A stretch of 64,000 nt of DNA from Bernardetia sp. ABR2-2B (GCF_037126435.1 NZ_CP147020.1:5035001-5099000), one strand, 5' to 3'. Positions 7,591 to 17,829 are shown, counted from the first letter of the stretch. Notes: generated by a model from the letters alone, not told the origin. Translations and numbers: made by a program.

Positions 7591-10443
7591 ATGAAAACAA
7601 AATTACTCCAACATAGTAAAGTACATAGATTCTCATTTACGTTTTTATTCCTATTTTTATTCCTCTCTGTATCATTTGGACAAACTCGCCCTCCAGTAGC
7701 AACTTACTCAGATGTATATTGTGAGGGGAGTCCAATTGTTGTTTCGGCTAGTTCTCCTACTTTTGGTTCTAGTATCGAATGGTATATGTATTCAGATATA
7801 CGCTCACACTCACCATTTGCCACATCAAAAGATGGTGCTGATTTGATTTTAGATAATGAACTTCCACTACCTGTTGGCACTACTAAAATATATGCTGTTG
7901 CTATATCGAATGGAAATAGAAGTGAAGGAGTAGAAGTTCCTATAAATGTGCGTTCTGGTGCTGTTATTCTAGGTATTGCTTCTGATAAGTGTGTGCTTTA
8001 TAGAGGAGACAACGTAAATCTTTATCCTATTTTATCTGTTGATAGAGCAGAATATACGTATGAGTGGCGAAAAATAGAAACTAAATTACGTGATACCATA
8101 GTCTCTCCGATTATTATTGGTCAAGAAAAGATTCTTTCCAAAACTTCATTACGAGAAGATGATGCAGGAATTTATGAAGTTACCGTTTGGAATGAAAATA
8201 AAACCTGTGCTACTGTTTCTAAAATACATTTAGTTATCAGAGATGTCTGTATGCCTACTTATCCTATTGATAATTCAGGACTTGATCTTAGTCAAGGTCG
8301 TACTTATGTTTATATAACACCAGGTCGTGGAAGATATTATATTTCTACTGACGAGAATGGAGTTTTTAATTTTCGTTTAGAGGAAAGATATAGAAACAAA
8401 GATTTAGATGTAGCTATTTTTTTGGAAGATGGCTGTCAAGTTGGAAAAACGACATTAAGACAAACCATCGGAACAAGTTGGTATAGTTTGAACTTGAACC
8501 CAATATGTACTCCAAACAAGAAGTACCTTATGAAAATGACTTCAAGTACAGGTGATACGTATGAAATACCTATAAAATTTAATATCTCTGAACTTAAAAA
8601 TAAAATATACAGACAATCTGATTCTTATTGTCCTAATCTTGAAATGTTTGTTTCCTCTAGTGTAGATGGTGGAGCAATAAAAAGTAGTATCACTTGGTTT
8701 AGAACAACAACAAATTCAATAACAGAACTCCCCGATGAAACAAGCAATTGGGAAACAGTAAGTATTTATAAAAGCGAAAAAACCATGGTAAGTGGTTCTA
8801 GGTTGATATATTATACCGAAAAAGAAAATGTTCAATGGTTCAAATCATTAGTTATAGATGGAAGAGGATGTGTTGTTGAGAGTGAACCTGTATATATTGA
8901 AAAAGAAACAGGAACTCAAAATAGGTTTAAAATTCCTAGAACAAGGGATTTACTTCCAAAAGCAGAATTTGTCGGTACAGAGCAAGAGTCTTCTCTTTTA
9001 AAAGGCATTGAAGTCAAGTTATCTAGATTTTCCAAAAATAGCCGTGATGTAACTCCTGTTGTAATTTCTATTCTAAATGCTGATGGTACAGGCTCTTCCC
9101 CAGGTAGTCTAATAAAATCTTTTACCCTAGATGCGAGTGATTTTAATAGGATTCTTTATAATAGAGACAAGGCATTTATTTTTGACGAGCCTTTACGAGT
9201 TCCTAAAGATTTTTATATAAGTATAAATGCAAATAGCAATTCTATTATCTTATCAGCAAGATGTAATATAGCTCAAAATAGAGCTTGGGAAAGAAAACTA
9301 GACGGCTCTTGGATTCCATTGTCAGCACCAATTTCTTCTGGAGGACTTGGTTTTGCTACTTCTTACGTAATCAATCCAGTATTCTATGTAAAGCCAAAGG
9401 CTAATTTTGTTGCTAGTTTTGATTTGGCATATCAATATGAGGAAGTTACCTTCTTTGATATTTCTGAAGCTGACCCAGAAACATATGACTGGACATTTGA
9501 AGGAGCAAGTACCAGTACGGATTCAATAGCAAATCCAACAGCCACGTATTCTCAAAAAGGAGAATACGATGTTTCCTTAAAAACAGGTAATATATCAGGA
9601 ACTGACAGTCTTTTGAAACCAAATTATATCAAAGTCTTGGAAAATTATTCTATAAGAAAGAATACATATACACAGCTTTACGCAGCAGAGAGAGATCAAG
9701 AATATGAAAATGGACAAGAAAAATATAGAGCAAAAGGAGAATATTTTGTAGGTAATGAAGAAGGCGATTATTTGCAAGGAGTGGAAATGAAATTATCTTA
9801 TCTACGTGTTCCTAGTTATGGTAACTGGGAGAGAACACTGCCTATATATTTGATGTCTGTTGATAGTATAGATAAAAAACCTTATCAAATAATAGATTCA
9901 ATGTCCGTGCCTTTTGATTACATCGAAAAGGCAATTGAAAATCAAAGATTTATAAGGTTCAAATGGAAAGAAGCTATCGCCCTTCCTTCTGAATTTTTCA
10001 TTGTGGTAGCTATAAAGTATGCTACTGATTTGAAATATGCAATTCCTTATGGTAAGGCAAATGAAGATATAGATAAAAGTACAGCATGGATTCAACTCAA
10101 AGACGGTACTTGGGAACTATCTGAGGGAATGAGGTTTAGCTCTATATCTCATGCTATATATCCTATAACAACTCGTTATAAAATACTTTCTTCAGAAGAG
10201 AATAACCTATTTTCTTATTCGATAGAATTATTTCCTAACCCAGCTTCTGATTTTATAGAAATAAAATCTTTTGAAATATCATTGAACAAATACTCTATTG
10301 TTAATATTTTGGGAGCAACTGTTAAGCAGGGATATTTATCAGAGCAAAATACTATTGATATAAGTAGGTTTAATAAAGGATTATATTTTATTCGTTTTAT
10401 GACAGATAAAGGTGTAATCACAAAAAGATTTATAGTAAAATAA
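7591..10443 (+). CDS. Large secreted T9SS cargo protein with Ig/PKD-like domains
   Basis: A 950-residue protein with a Sec signal peptide (cleavage near FGQT, about residue 31) and a C-terminal type IX secretion sorting domain of type A. The latter starts at YSIELFPNPASDFIEI (about residue 877) and ends in GLYFIRFMTDKGVITKRFIVK. The middle contains Ig-like segments (paired Cys around residues 45 to 215) and a PKD-type repeat near 630-690 (FDISEADPETYDWTFEG..NPTATYSQKGEYDVSL). No catalytic motif is seen, so an adhesive or structural surface role is likely. It is exported across the inner membrane by Sec and across the outer membrane by T9SS. Confidence 0.85.
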   Translation: MKTKLLQHSKVHRFSFTFLFLFLFLSVSFGQTRPPVATYSDVYCEGSPIVVSASSPTFGSSIEWYMYSDIRSHSPFATSKDGADLILDNELPLPVGTTKIYAVAISNGNRSEGVEVPINVRSGAVILGIASDKCVLYRGDNVNLYPILSVDRAEYTYEWRKIETKLRDTIVSPIIIGQEKILSKTSLREDDAGIYEVTVWNENKTCATVSKIHLVIRDVCMPTYPIDNSGLDLSQGRTYVYITPGRGRYYISTDENGVFNFRLEERYRNKDLDVAIFLEDGCQVGKTTLRQTIGTSWYSLNLNPICTPNKKYLMKMTSSTGDTYEIPIKFNISELKNKIYRQSDSYCPNLEMFVSSSVDGGAIKSSITWFRTTTNSITELPDETSNWETVSIYKSEKTMVSGSRLIYYTEKENVQWFKSLVIDGRGCVVESEPVYIEKETGTQNRFKIPRTRDLLPKAEFVGTEQESSLLKGIEVKLSRFSKNSRDVTPVVISILNADGTGSSPGSLIKSFTLDASDFNRILYNRDKAFIFDEPLRVPKDFYISINANSNSIILSARCNIAQNRAWERKLDGSWIPLSAPISSGGLGFATSYVINPVFYVKPKANFVASFDLAYQYEEVTFFDISEADPETYDWTFEGASTSTDSIANPTATYSQKGEYDVSLKTGNISGTDSLLKPNYIKVLENYSIRKNTYTQLYAAERDQEYENGQEKYRAKGEYFVGNEEGDYLQGVEMKLSYLRVPSYGNWERTLPIYLMSVDSIDKKPYQIIDSMSVPFDYIEKAIENQRFIRFKWKEAIALPSEFFIVVAIKYATDLKYAIPYGKANEDIDKSTAWIQLKDGTWELSEGMRFSSISHAIYPITTRYKILSSEENNLFSYSIELFPNPASDFIEIKSFEISLNKYSIVNILGATVKQGYLSEQNTIDISRFNKGLYFIRFMTDKGVITKRFIVK

Positions 10444-10455
10444 TGATTCTATTTA

Positions 10456-10602
10456 GAGCTTGTTTAAATTTTTATTTTACTAGTGAAAATGAGAAAATTT
10501 TTGACTTATCAAGGCATTTTTGAGGAGAATACGAACTATTTAACGAAGAAATAACGCAGATATAGACTAAAATTTACCATTTGTAGAATTTTAAACAAGC
10601 TC
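10456..10602. mobile_element. 147-bp MITE-like element with 13-bp inverted ends and TTA duplication
   Basis: Perfect 13-bp terminal inverted repeats, GAGCTTGTTTAAA at 10456-10468 and TTTAAACAAGCTC at 10590-10602, flanked on both sides by TTA (10453-10455 and 10603-10605), which reads as a 3-bp target duplication. There is no ORF inside. End sequence and a T-N-A type duplication resemble IS5-superfamily insertion sequences, so a non-autonomous derivative is likely. Confidence 0.75.
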
Positions 10603-10615
10603 TTAATATAATTCA

Positions 10616-10658
10616 AACTCCATTCTTTCAATTTCATATTGGAGGAATGGAGTTTTTT
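10616..10658 (+). terminator. Intrinsic terminator, module family member 2
   Basis: AACTCCATTC / GAATGGAGTT outer stem around TTTCAATTTCATATTGGAG, followed by T residues. It lies beyond the MITE-like element and probably terminated the T9SS gene before that insertion. Confidence 0.8.
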
Positions 10659-10708
10659 GGGAAGAAAAATAAACTATTCTTTTTACGTAAAATCATAATT
10701 TTGAAACT

Positions 10709-11752
10709 ATGAAATTCAGAACCGAACTAAATCCAATTCCATTACAAAAAAGAATAAATTTATCGAACAAAATAGTTGCGATGGGTTCTTGTTTTTCAGA
10801 AAATATTGGACAAAAACTAATTGATAATAAGTTTGAAACATTAATCAATCCTTTTGGTGTAATTTTTAATCCTCTCTCCGTAATTCAACTTTTAGAATGG
10901 ATAATGGAAGATAAAAATGGAAATATTTTAGAACAAAACCTAGAGAATTATTATATCCAATACGATGAGGTTTTTTATAATTATCATCTTCATTCCAAAA
11001 TTGCTAGTCAAAATAAAGAAGAATTAAAACAGGTTATAAAAGAAAAAGCAAAACAAACTTATGCTTTTTTAGAACAAGCAGATACAATTATTCTTACTTT
11101 CGGAACGGCTTTTATGTATGAGTTGATTGAGAGAAATAATGAAAAATCTGATAAAAAAATACCTATTTCAAATTGTCATAAACAACCAAAAACTCTATTC
11201 AATAAAAAACTAATTGACTTAGAAGAAGCAAAAGCAAAATTTGAGCATTTTATCAAAAAATTAAATAGCTTTGGTAAGCGTGAAAAACAGGTTATACTTA
11301 CAGTCAGTCCTGTTCGTCATTTGAAGGAAGGGTTGGTAGAGAATAATGTTAGTAAATCTATCTTACGAGTTTTGGCACATCATATTTGTCAGAGTGAAAT
11401 AGAAAATTTTGATAATATAAATTATTTCCCTTCTTACGAACTCGTTTTAGATGATTTGCGTGATTATCGTTTTTATGAAGCTGACTTATTACATCCAAAT
11501 GCCCAAGCAATAAATTATATTTGGGCGAAGTTTGCTGAAAGTTACTTTGATGGTAAAACACAGTTATTTTTAAAAAAGTGGCAAAAAATTCGTTCTTCCT
11601 TAGCTCACAAACCATTCTTTCCAAATCGTAAAACACATAAAAATTTTACTCAAAAATTGATTTCTGATATAGAAAAAATACAAGAAGAATTTAATATTGA
11701 TATAAAAAATGAAATTGATTTCTTGAAAAATAATGGTTCAAATTTTTCTTAG
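10709..11752 (+). CDS. GSCFA domain protein
   Basis: A 347-residue cytosolic protein with the family-defining motif GSCFSEN at residues 26-32 (variant of GSCFAEN). It also has the conserved FGVIFNP segment at about 50-56, a TFGTAFMYE segment near 130 and a TVSPVRH segment near 195. GSCFA proteins are related to the SGNH/GDSL hydrolase fold and are widespread in Bacteroidota, but their substrate is not established. The Ser of GSCF and the DLLHPN region near residue 260 would be the hydrolase-like catalytic positions (inference). No signal peptide is present. It stands alone, 78 nt before the next gene, which has its own promoter box. Confidence 0.88.
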   Translation: MKFRTELNPIPLQKRINLSNKIVAMGSCFSENIGQKLIDNKFETLINPFGVIFNPLSVIQLLEWIMEDKNGNILEQNLENYYIQYDEVFYNYHLHSKIASQNKEELKQVIKEKAKQTYAFLEQADTIILTFGTAFMYELIERNNEKSDKKIPISNCHKQPKTLFNKKLIDLEEAKAKFEHFIKKLNSFGKREKQVILTVSPVRHLKEGLVENNVSKSILRVLAHHICQSEIENFDNINYFPSYELVLDDLRDYRFYEADLLHPNAQAINYIWAKFAESYFDGKTQLFLKKWQKIRSSLAHKPFFPNRKTHKNFTQKLISDIEKIQEEFNIDIKNEIDFLKNNGSNFS

Positions 11753-11754
11753 AC

Positions 11755-11785
11755 TTTACGAGCTAAATAAAATAACTTACCTTTG
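11755..11785 (+). promoter_or_regulatory. Probable promoter (TTTA-N19-TACCTTTG)
   Basis: TACCTTTG at 11778-11785 is an exact TAnnTTTG -7 box; TTTA at 11755-11758 is a 3/4 match to the -33 TTTG at 19-nt spacing. It sits 46 nt before the methyltransferase ATG. Confidence 0.6.
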
Positions 11786-11830
11786 CACCACTAAAAAAAT
11801 AGAATACTATCTTAAACATCAAACAAATAA

Positions 11831-12571
11831 ATGGCTTTAATAGAAGAATTAGACAAAGAAGGTAATTTTTTATTCAAACACAGAGGAACTCTTCCCGTAC
11901 CGTTTGTTTTTGTAGCTTTAGCAATTTATGCTTGGCAATCCTATAATAATGCGTTTCCAGAGTGGTTTCCGTACTACGAATATGTTTGTTTGGCTGTCGG
12001 ACTTTTGGGACAATTTGTACGAGCCTATACCGTAGGACACACACCAAAAGGAACTTCTGGACGAAATACGAAAGAACAAGTAGCCGAAACGCTCAATACA
12101 AGCGGGATTTATTCTGCTGTCAGACACCCACTTTATGTAGGTAATTTTTTGATGTGGCTTGGCGTAGCAATGCTAACAGCTCATTTTTGGTTTATTACTT
12201 GCTTTGTTTTGGCGTATTGGCTGTATTATGAGCGTATAATGTATGCAGAAGAGTATTTTTTACGTAACAAATTCGGACAGCAATATTTAGATTGGGCTGA
12301 AAATGTTCCTCCTTTTATCCCTCGCTTTTCGAATTTTAATGGTGCAAATTTAGAATTTTCTACAAAAAATGTTTTAAAACGTGAGTACAATGGTTTTTTT
12401 GCCTTAATGTTAATCTTTACAGTTTTTATAGGGATTCGTTATTATTTCCAAACATTTACTTACGGACTTCCCAAAGAATGGTATATTATTTTTGGTGTGA
12501 GTTTATTGATATTCGGCACACTCAAAATACTAAAAAAGTTTACTAAAGTATTAGATGTAAAAGGTAGATAA
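11831..12571 (+). CDS. Isoprenylcysteine carboxyl methyltransferase/PEMT-family membrane protein
   Basis: A 246-residue integral membrane protein of the ICMT/PEMT methyltransferase superfamily. Diagnostic segments are GIYSAVRHPLYVGNFLMWLG at about 96-115 (the R-HP-Y-G SAM-binding motif) and the E-R..YAEEYFLRNKFGQQYLDW segment at about 135-157. Hydrophobic spans lie near 22-38, 48-64, 105-140, 190-205 and 220-235. The family uses SAM to methylate carboxyl groups or lipid head groups at the membrane; the bacterial substrate is unknown. A promoter box lies 46 nt upstream. Confidence 0.82.
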   Translation: MALIEELDKEGNFLFKHRGTLPVPFVFVALAIYAWQSYNNAFPEWFPYYEYVCLAVGLLGQFVRAYTVGHTPKGTSGRNTKEQVAETLNTSGIYSAVRHPLYVGNFLMWLGVAMLTAHFWFITCFVLAYWLYYERIMYAEEYFLRNKFGQQYLDWAENVPPFIPRFSNFNGANLEFSTKNVLKREYNGFFALMLIFTVFIGIRYYFQTFTYGLPKEWYIIFGVSLLIFGTLKILKKFTKVLDVKGR

Positions 12572-12867
12572 TGTTTCTATTTTCTACTAAAACTACTTGA
12601 TGCTGAAGTCTCAAAACAAAATAGTTCTACATTATTTTAAAATATAGAAAATAGAATTGTTTAAGTTAAGTTAAAAGGTCTGTTTTGAACAAAACAACTT
12701 GACTTTTTTGTACTCTAATTTTGATTCAAACATTACTCTAAGGATATTTGTAATAGAGTTCAGAATGATACAGTAGTTTCATATAGTTCAAAATTATATT
12801 CTTAATTCATTGGGTCTTTTATAATTAGGTCTTTTTAATCTAGCTCATCTTTAGTAAACCTATACGA
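12572..12867. other. Spacer before gcvP with a 12-bp inverted repeat
   Basis: A perfect inverted repeat, TTCTATTTTCTA at 12575-12586 and TAGAAAATAGAA at 12645-12656, separated by 58 nt. No clear TAnnTTTG promoter and no glycine-riboswitch-like tandem structure could be made out by eye ahead of gcvP. Confidence 0.45.
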
Positions 12868-15792
12868 ATGAAAATCAATATCTTCAACCAAACCACTTTT
12901 GAGAGTCGCCACAACGGAAAAATTGATACTTCCATTGAACAGATGCTCAATAAAGTAAATGCTTCTTCTATCGAACAGCTCATTTCTGAAACTGTTCCTG
13001 CTGATATACGTCTCAAAGAACCTTTAAATTTGCCTTCTGCACTTACAGAAAGCGATTTTATTCATAATCTCCAAAAAATTGCTTCCAAAAATAAAGTATT
13101 TCGTTCTTTTATTGGAATGGGATATTATGAAACGCTTGTTCCAACTGTAATTTTAAGAAATATCTTAGAAAATCCAGCTTGGTACACAGCCTACACGCCT
13201 TATCAAGCAGAAATTGCACAAGGACGTTTGGAAGCTCTTATCAATTTCCAGACAATGGTCATTGACCTTACAGGAATGGAAATTGCCAATGCCTCACTTT
13301 TAGATGAAGCAACGGCAGCAGCAGAGTCAATGCGCTTATTGGAAGCAACAAAGCCAAAGTCTAAGAAAAAGGCAATGAAGTTTTTTGTTTCTAACAAATG
13401 TCATCCCCAAACTTTGTCTCTTTTAATAGGACGTGCAGAGCCATTGGGAATAGAATTAGAAATTGGAGATATTACAAAACTTGATGTTACAGATGAAAAT
13501 CTATTTGGACTTTTACTTCAATATCCAAATACAGATGGTCATATCAAAAATATAAATGCCTTTGTTGCTGCTGCAAAAGAAAATGAAGTTTCTGTAGCTG
13601 TTGCCTCTGACCTTTTGGCTCTCACAATGCTTACTCCTCCTGGAGAAATGGGTGCTGATGTAGTCTTTGGTTCGGCTCAACGTTTGGGTGTTCCGATGGG
13701 TTATGGTGGTCCTCATGCTGCATTTTTTGCTATTCATGAAAAGAATAAGCGTTTTATGCCCGGTCGTGTGATTGGTCTATCTAAAGATGCTGATGGCAAC
13801 CCTGCTTATCGTATGGCTCTCCAAACTCGTGAGCAGCATATCAAAAGAGAAAGAGCTACTTCAAATATCTGTACGGCACAGGTTTTACTTTCTGTAATGG
13901 CAAGTATGTATGGCGTTTATCATGGAGCAGAAGGGCTAAAAAATATCGCTCATAGAATACATGGTTTTGCAAAAGTTACGCATAAAGTAGTTGAGAAATT
14001 AGGGTATGAGGTAGTTTATAATCAATATTTTGATACAATTAAGATAAATACGACGACTAAACAAGCTCAAAAAATAAAAGAACTAGCAGAAAAGAATGAA
14101 ATAAACCTTCGTTATTTTGAAAACGGAAATATCGGAATTTCTTTTGGAGAACGCACAGAATACGCAGACCTTGAAACCTTATCAGCTATTTTTGCAAGAG
14201 CAGCCCACAAAGATTCTTTCAAAGAAGAAATAGCAGAATTTGCTCAAAATATAGAACTGGATTGGGAAGATGCTGTCATTAGAAAGTCTGATTTTATGAC
14301 ACATCCTGTTTTCTCTCTCTACCACACCGAACACGAGATGTTACGCTATATGAAGCGTTTGGAAAACAAAGATTTATCATTGGTTCATTCTATGATTTCT
14401 TTGGGTTCTTGTACAATGAAGCTCAATGCCACAACAGAGATGATTCCTGTTACGTGGTCAGAATTTGGACAGATTCATCCGTTTGCTCCTTTCGGACAAG
14501 CAGAAGGCTACAAAGAACTGACAGATAACCTTCGTACTTGGCTTTGTGAGATTACTGGTTTTGATGATGTTTCTCTACAACCTAACTCTGGAGCGCAGGG
14601 TGAATATGCAGGACTTATGGCTATTCGTGGTTATCACGTTGGTAATGGAGATACGCACAGAAACATTGCTATTATTCCTTCATCGGCTCACGGAACAAAT
14701 CCAGCGAGTGCAGTTATGGCAGGAATGAAAGTAGTGATTACAAAATGCGATGAAAATGGAAATATTGATGTAGAAGATTTGAAAGCAAAAGTAGAAAAAC
14801 ACAAAGAAAATTTATCGTGTTTGATGGTAACCTATCCTTCTACACACGGAGTTTTTGAAGAGGCAATTATAGAAATTTGTGATATTATCCATCAAAATGG
14901 TGGTCGTGTTTATATGGACGGCGCAAATATGAATGCACAGGTAGGCTTAACTTCTCCTGCTAATATTGGTGCAGACGTTTGTCATTTGAACTTACACAAA
15001 ACGTTTTGTATTCCTCACGGTGGTGGAGGTCCAGGAATGGGTCCTATCGGTGTTGTGAAAGATTTAGCTCCTTACTTGCCATCGCATCCAGTAGTTGAGA
15101 TTCGTGGAAAGGTTGGAGAAAATGGTGCAGGTCATCCTATTTCGGCAGCTCCTTATGGAAGTGCTTCTATTTTGCTTATTTCGTATGCCTATATCGCAAT
15201 GATGGGAGGCGACGGACTGACAAGAGCAACAGAAAGAGCTATTTTGAATGCCAATTATATCAAATCTTTATTGGAAGAACATTATCCAATTTTGTATGTA
15301 GGTAAAAATGGGCGTTGCGCTCACGAATTTATTTTGGATTGTAGAGGGTTTAAGAAAACAGCAGGTATTGAAGTTGTCGATATTGCAAAACGTTTGATGG
15401 ATTATGGTTTCCACGCTCCGACAGTTTCTTTCCCAGTAGCAGGGACAATGATGGTTGAGCCAACAGAAAGTGAAACGAAAGAAGAACTAGACCGTTTTGC
15501 ACAGGCTATGATTCAGATTCGCAAGGAAATTCAAGAAATTGAAGACAGAGATTCGGATGCAACAGATAACGTAATGAAAAATGCTCCTCACACAGCAGGA
15601 CGACTTTTGGCAGATGAATGGAATTTCCCTTATTCTCGTCAGAAGGCAGTTTATCCATTAGAATGGGTAAAAGAACGCAAGTTTTGGGTTTCGGTGAGTC
15701 GCATAGATGATGCCTATGGCGATAGAAATCTAGTTTGTAGTTGTATTCCTGTTGAAGAATATGAAGAAAGAGAATTGGCAGAAGTGAAGTAA
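12868..15792 (+). CDS. gcvP: Glycine dehydrogenase (decarboxylating), P-protein
   Basis: PLP-dependent P-protein of the glycine cleavage system. It decarboxylates glycine and passes the aminomethyl group to the lipoyl arm of GcvH. The 974-residue single chain has the fused alpha/beta halves expected for this family (about 950-970 residues). N-terminal half landmarks include [15 protein letters not shown] and [20 protein letters not shown]. The C-terminal half holds [18 protein letters not shown] with the PLP lysine at residue 711. The C-terminus contains the usual NPYTAGR-like zone (NAPHTAGRL). No gcvH or gcvT lies nearby, so the system is dispersed in this genome. A terminator follows. Confidence 0.97.
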   Translation: MKINIFNQTTFESRHNGKIDTSIEQMLNKVNASSIEQLISETVPADIRLKEPLNLPSALTESDFIHNLQKIASKNKVFRSFIGMGYYETLVPTVILRNILENPAWYTAYTPYQAEIAQGRLEALINFQTMVIDLTGMEIANASLLDEATAAAESMRLLEATKPKSKKKAMKFFVSNKCHPQTLSLLIGRAEPLGIELEIGDITKLDVTDENLFGLLLQYPNTDGHIKNINAFVAAAKENEVSVAVASDLLALTMLTPPGEMGADVVFGSAQRLGVPMGYGGPHAAFFAIHEKNKRFMPGRVIGLSKDADGNPAYRMALQTREQHIKRERATSNICTAQVLLSVMASMYGVYHGAEGLKNIAHRIHGFAKVTHKVVEKLGYEVVYNQYFDTIKINTTTKQAQKIKELAEKNEINLRYFENGNIGISFGERTEYADLETLSAIFARAAHKDSFKEEIAEFAQNIELDWEDAVIRKSDFMTHPVFSLYHTEHEMLRYMKRLENKDLSLVHSMISLGSCTMKLNATTEMIPVTWSEFGQIHPFAPFGQAEGYKELTDNLRTWLCEITGFDDVSLQPNSGAQGEYAGLMAIRGYHVGNGDTHRNIAIIPSSAHGTNPASAVMAGMKVVITKCDENGNIDVEDLKAKVEKHKENLSCLMVTYPSTHGVFEEAIIEICDIIHQNGGRVYMDGANMNAQVGLTSPANIGADVCHLNLHKTFCIPHGGGGPGMGPIGVVKDLAPYLPSHPVVEIRGKVGENGAGHPISAAPYGSASILLISYAYIAMMGGDGLTRATERAILNANYIKSLLEEHYPILYVGKNGRCAHEFILDCRGFKKTAGIEVVDIAKRLMDYGFHAPTVSFPVAGTMMVEPTESETKEELDRFAQAMIQIRKEIQEIEDRDSDATDNVMKNAPHTAGRLLADEWNFPYSRQKAVYPLEWVKERKFWVSVSRIDDAYGDRNLVCSCIPVEEYEERELAEVK

Positions 15793-15821
15793 TTTTATTT
15801 TATTATTTCAAATAAATATAT

Positions 15822-15863
15822 AAACGCAATTTTTCAATTTATTTTGAGGAATTGCGTTTTTTC
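15822..15863 (+). terminator. Intrinsic terminator of gcvP, module family member 3
   Basis: AAACGCAATT / AATTGCGTTT outer stem enclosing TTTCAATTTATTTTGAGG, followed by T residues, 30 nt after the gcvP stop codon. Confidence 0.9.
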
Positions 15864-15903
15864 TGACGTAATTTAGCTTTCTATAAAAAAACATAACTTT
15901 ATT

Positions 15904-16338
15904 ATGAAAAGAGCATTCGTTATATTACTTATACTTTCTTTATCTTCTTGTATTAATTCAGAGAATAAAGTAAAGTTTTTAGAGAGAATGGGTACAGTGA
16001 AAGGTTCTGGAGGAACTAATGTTTATTATAACCATTATTTATTTATTGGAGATAGTTCATTAGATTCTTATTTAGATGTCGCTAGACAATATGCTGATAC
16101 TTGTCTATTAGATACTCCTATAGCATCTGTTACTTTTATAGATGAGAGTGATGGAGCTAGTTATAATGATGATGCGATGTGGTATTCTAGTCCTAGATTT
16201 ACAAAGGTTAGAGTATCTAAGTCAAATATTAAAGATACAGGTTTTTCAAAAATACAATATTACTTAGAGGATGAAATAAAAGTTATAGAAATAAAGAATG
16301 GAGTGATAAAAGACACTCATCAGAAAAATCTTTACTAG
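15904..16338 (+). CDS. Small lipoprotein of unknown function
   Basis: A 144-residue protein with a lipoprotein signal peptide (MKRAFVILLILSLSSC, lipidated Cys at 16). The mature part is mixed alpha/beta: a segment that looks like a small helix (SLDSYLDVARQYADTC) followed by strands (PIASVTFIDESDG, KVRVSKSNIKDTGFSKIQYYLEDEIKVIEIKNG). No family is recognised. It lies between two terminators of the same module family, so it is transcribed as a single gene. Location is the periplasmic or outer face of a membrane. Confidence 0.7.
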   Translation: MKRAFVILLILSLSSCINSENKVKFLERMGTVKGSGGTNVYYNHYLFIGDSSLDSYLDVARQYADTCLLDTPIASVTFIDESDGASYNDDAMWYSSPRFTKVRVSKSNIKDTGFSKIQYYLEDEIKVIEIKNGVIKDTHQKNLY

Positions 16339-16400
16339 ACAGAAAGGGAGAAAAGCAACAAAAATTACAATAGTTGTTTACCATTTCTTCTGTTACTCTC

Positions 16401-16453
16401 TGTAAAAATGCAAAACTCAATTTCAATTTATTTTGAGGAATTGCATTTTTACA
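16401..16453 (+). terminator. Intrinsic terminator, module family member 4
   Basis: A perfect 13-bp outer stem (TGTAAAAATGCAA / TTGCATTTTTACA) around AACTCAATTTCAATTTATTTTGAGGAA, which contains the shared inner module. It is 62 nt after the stop of the upstream lipoprotein gene. Confidence 0.8.
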
Positions 16454-16489
16454 ATAAACTCTATTGATTTCATTGTAATTACCCCATTT

Positions 16490-17020
16490 ATGAAAGTAAC
16501 TTTAATTCTACTTCTAATTTTCATTACTTTTCACTCTTGTACCTCTGTTTCAAATAAGAATAATGCAGAACAATCAAATTTAGAAGAAGTAAATAATTTT
16601 GATTCTTTATTGAAATCAGATACTCTGAAATATCTAAAATATAGCTTTGTAGATTATGAAACTTACGACAAAAAATATTGGGATAGAATAGATACAGTAT
16701 TTGATACTGGTTCTATAATTTTGATTCAAAAAGGTAAATCTTGTAGAGAGTATATATGTGTCGCAACAGAATCCATTACAATAGACAAAAAAATAAATAG
16801 AGTTACAAAATTTTCTAATACAGGTTCTGGAGATTTAGGAAGAAGTGTGAGTTATATTTATAATGAGAAAAAACAGCTTATACAATACATAGAGAACTCT
16901 CAAAATATAGAAAATGCTACAATTTATAATTTAGGATATGACAAAAAGGGACAACTTAAAAATGTAGTTTTAAAAGAACTAAAAGACGTACATTCTAGTT
17001 TTCGTAAATTTAATTTTTAG
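16490..17020 (+). CDS. Lipoprotein of unknown function
   Basis: I start at the ATG at 16490 (176 residues) because it opens a lipoprotein signal peptide, MKVTLILLLIFITFHSC (Cys 17); the longer frame from 16433 overlaps the terminator of the previous gene. The mature part is beta-rich with repeating strand pairs (ICVATESITIDKKINRVTKFSNTGSG, VSYIYNEKKQLIQYIENSQ, IYNLGYDKKGQLKNVVLKEL). That pattern is reminiscent of YD/RHS-like or other short beta-repeat lipoproteins, but no family call is justified. Single gene. Confidence 0.65.
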   Translation: MKVTLILLLIFITFHSCTSVSNKNNAEQSNLEEVNNFDSLLKSDTLKYLKYSFVDYETYDKKYWDRIDTVFDTGSIILIQKGKSCREYICVATESITIDKKINRVTKFSNTGSGDLGRSVSYIYNEKKQLIQYIENSQNIENATIYNLGYDKKGQLKNVVLKELKDVHSSFRKFNF

Positions 17021-17095
17021 GATTTTTTCTTGTAATTTTCAAGATTTCAAAAAAATACGTTTTTTCCTTATCTGACTTTACGTATTTCCACCGTT

Positions 17096-17123
17096 GTTGG
17101 CGTTTTAGTGAAGCAACACCAAC
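17096..17123. repeat. REP-like palindrome downstream of the RAYT gene
   Basis: GTTGGCGTT and AACACCAAC arms (one mismatch) around TTAGTGAAGC, embedded in a longer GC-rich block (about 17091-17135) that continues ACCACCGACAAC. It lies 24 nt beyond the RAYT stop codon. Confidence 0.7.
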
Positions 17124-17146
17124 ACCACCGACAACATAACCACACA

Positions 17147-17686
17147 TCAAAATCGCTCTCTATAATCTACCAAAAACTCAAAATCGTTGATTTCTTCTTC
17201 ATAAAATTTAGCAGAAGAATAGTAATAAGCGACATAATCGGTTGCCAAATTCCATTTACCTGCTGTTGGGTTATAATGAATATAATCTAATTTTTGTTCT
17301 AGTATTTTTTTGGAATATAGAATAATAGGCAAACTATTACGCTGCCAAAATTGATATTTTCTATCTTCCTGATTAGAAGCAAAACGAGGAAGTACCTGAG
17401 GATAATGAGTTTTTAAATCTTTCAAAAATTCGTGAGCTGTATGTTTCATAAAGCTCACATGTGGCATTTCCTTTCCATTTTTCTCTATCATTTCCCAAAT
17501 TAGATGAATATGATTTGGCATTATTACAAAACCATATACTTTTATTTTTCCATTTTTAGATAGATGATTCAAACTGTCTAAAATGACCTTCTTGTATTTA
17601 TCCATTTTTAGCAAATATTCCCAATTTAAAATACTGGCTGTATGAAAATAAACTTCTCCAAGCTCCATGGTAGGAAATGAGGGCAT
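17147..17686 (-). CDS. REP-associated tyrosine transposase (RAYT), Y1/HUH family
   Basis: Single-strand endonuclease/transposase of the Y1_Tnp (IS200/IS605-related) group. I use the ATG at 17686 (179 residues); the frame extends to a TTG at 17725 that lies inside the flanking palindrome. The HUH motif reads MPNHIHLIWE with His 59 and His 61. The catalytic tyrosine lies in QKLDYIHYNPTAGKWNLA (Tyr 135 or 138), with the typical RAYT sequence NP..AG.W around it. The gene is bracketed by REP-like palindromes at 17096-17123 and 17703-17729, as expected for a domesticated transposase that mobilises REPs. It has no terminal inverted repeats of its own. Confidence 0.9.
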   Translation of the reverse strand: MPSFPTMELGEVYFHTASILNWEYLLKMDKYKKVILDSLNHLSKNGKIKVYGFVIMPNHIHLIWEMIEKNGKEMPHVSFMKHTAHEFLKDLKTHYPQVLPRFASNQEDRKYQFWQRNSLPIILYSKKILEQKLDYIHYNPTAGKWNLATDYVAYYYSSAKFYEEEINDFEFLVDYRERF

Positions 17687-17702
17687 AATTTTGTGGTTTT
17701 CT

Positions 17703-17729
17703 GTCGTCGGTGGGGACACCGACAACGGC
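17703..17729. repeat. REP-like palindrome at the 5' end of the RAYT gene
   Basis: A 27-nt element beginning GTCGTCGGTGGGG and ending ACACCGACAACGGC. GTCGGTG pairs with CACCGAC. Related copies are at 7457-7482 (reverse complement) and 40211-40237 (same orientation, five differences). Confidence 0.8.
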
Positions 17730-17829
17730 AGGGTCGTAAAGGTATCGGAAATGGCAGAGTAAAACCGAATATAGTTATTTTTTCTTTTCTGTAATGGAAG
17801 AAAGAACTATTTTTTGCAGCTTTTTATCC

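Noticed and set aside
12868-15792. Glycine riboswitch ahead of gcvP
   Set aside because: The upstream spacer was read for tandem glycine-aptamer-like structure, but only a simple 12-bp inverted repeat was seen.
17723-17725. TTG start for the RAYT gene
   Set aside because: The TTG is inside the flanking palindrome and adds 13 residues unlike the family; the ATG at 17686 is preferred.
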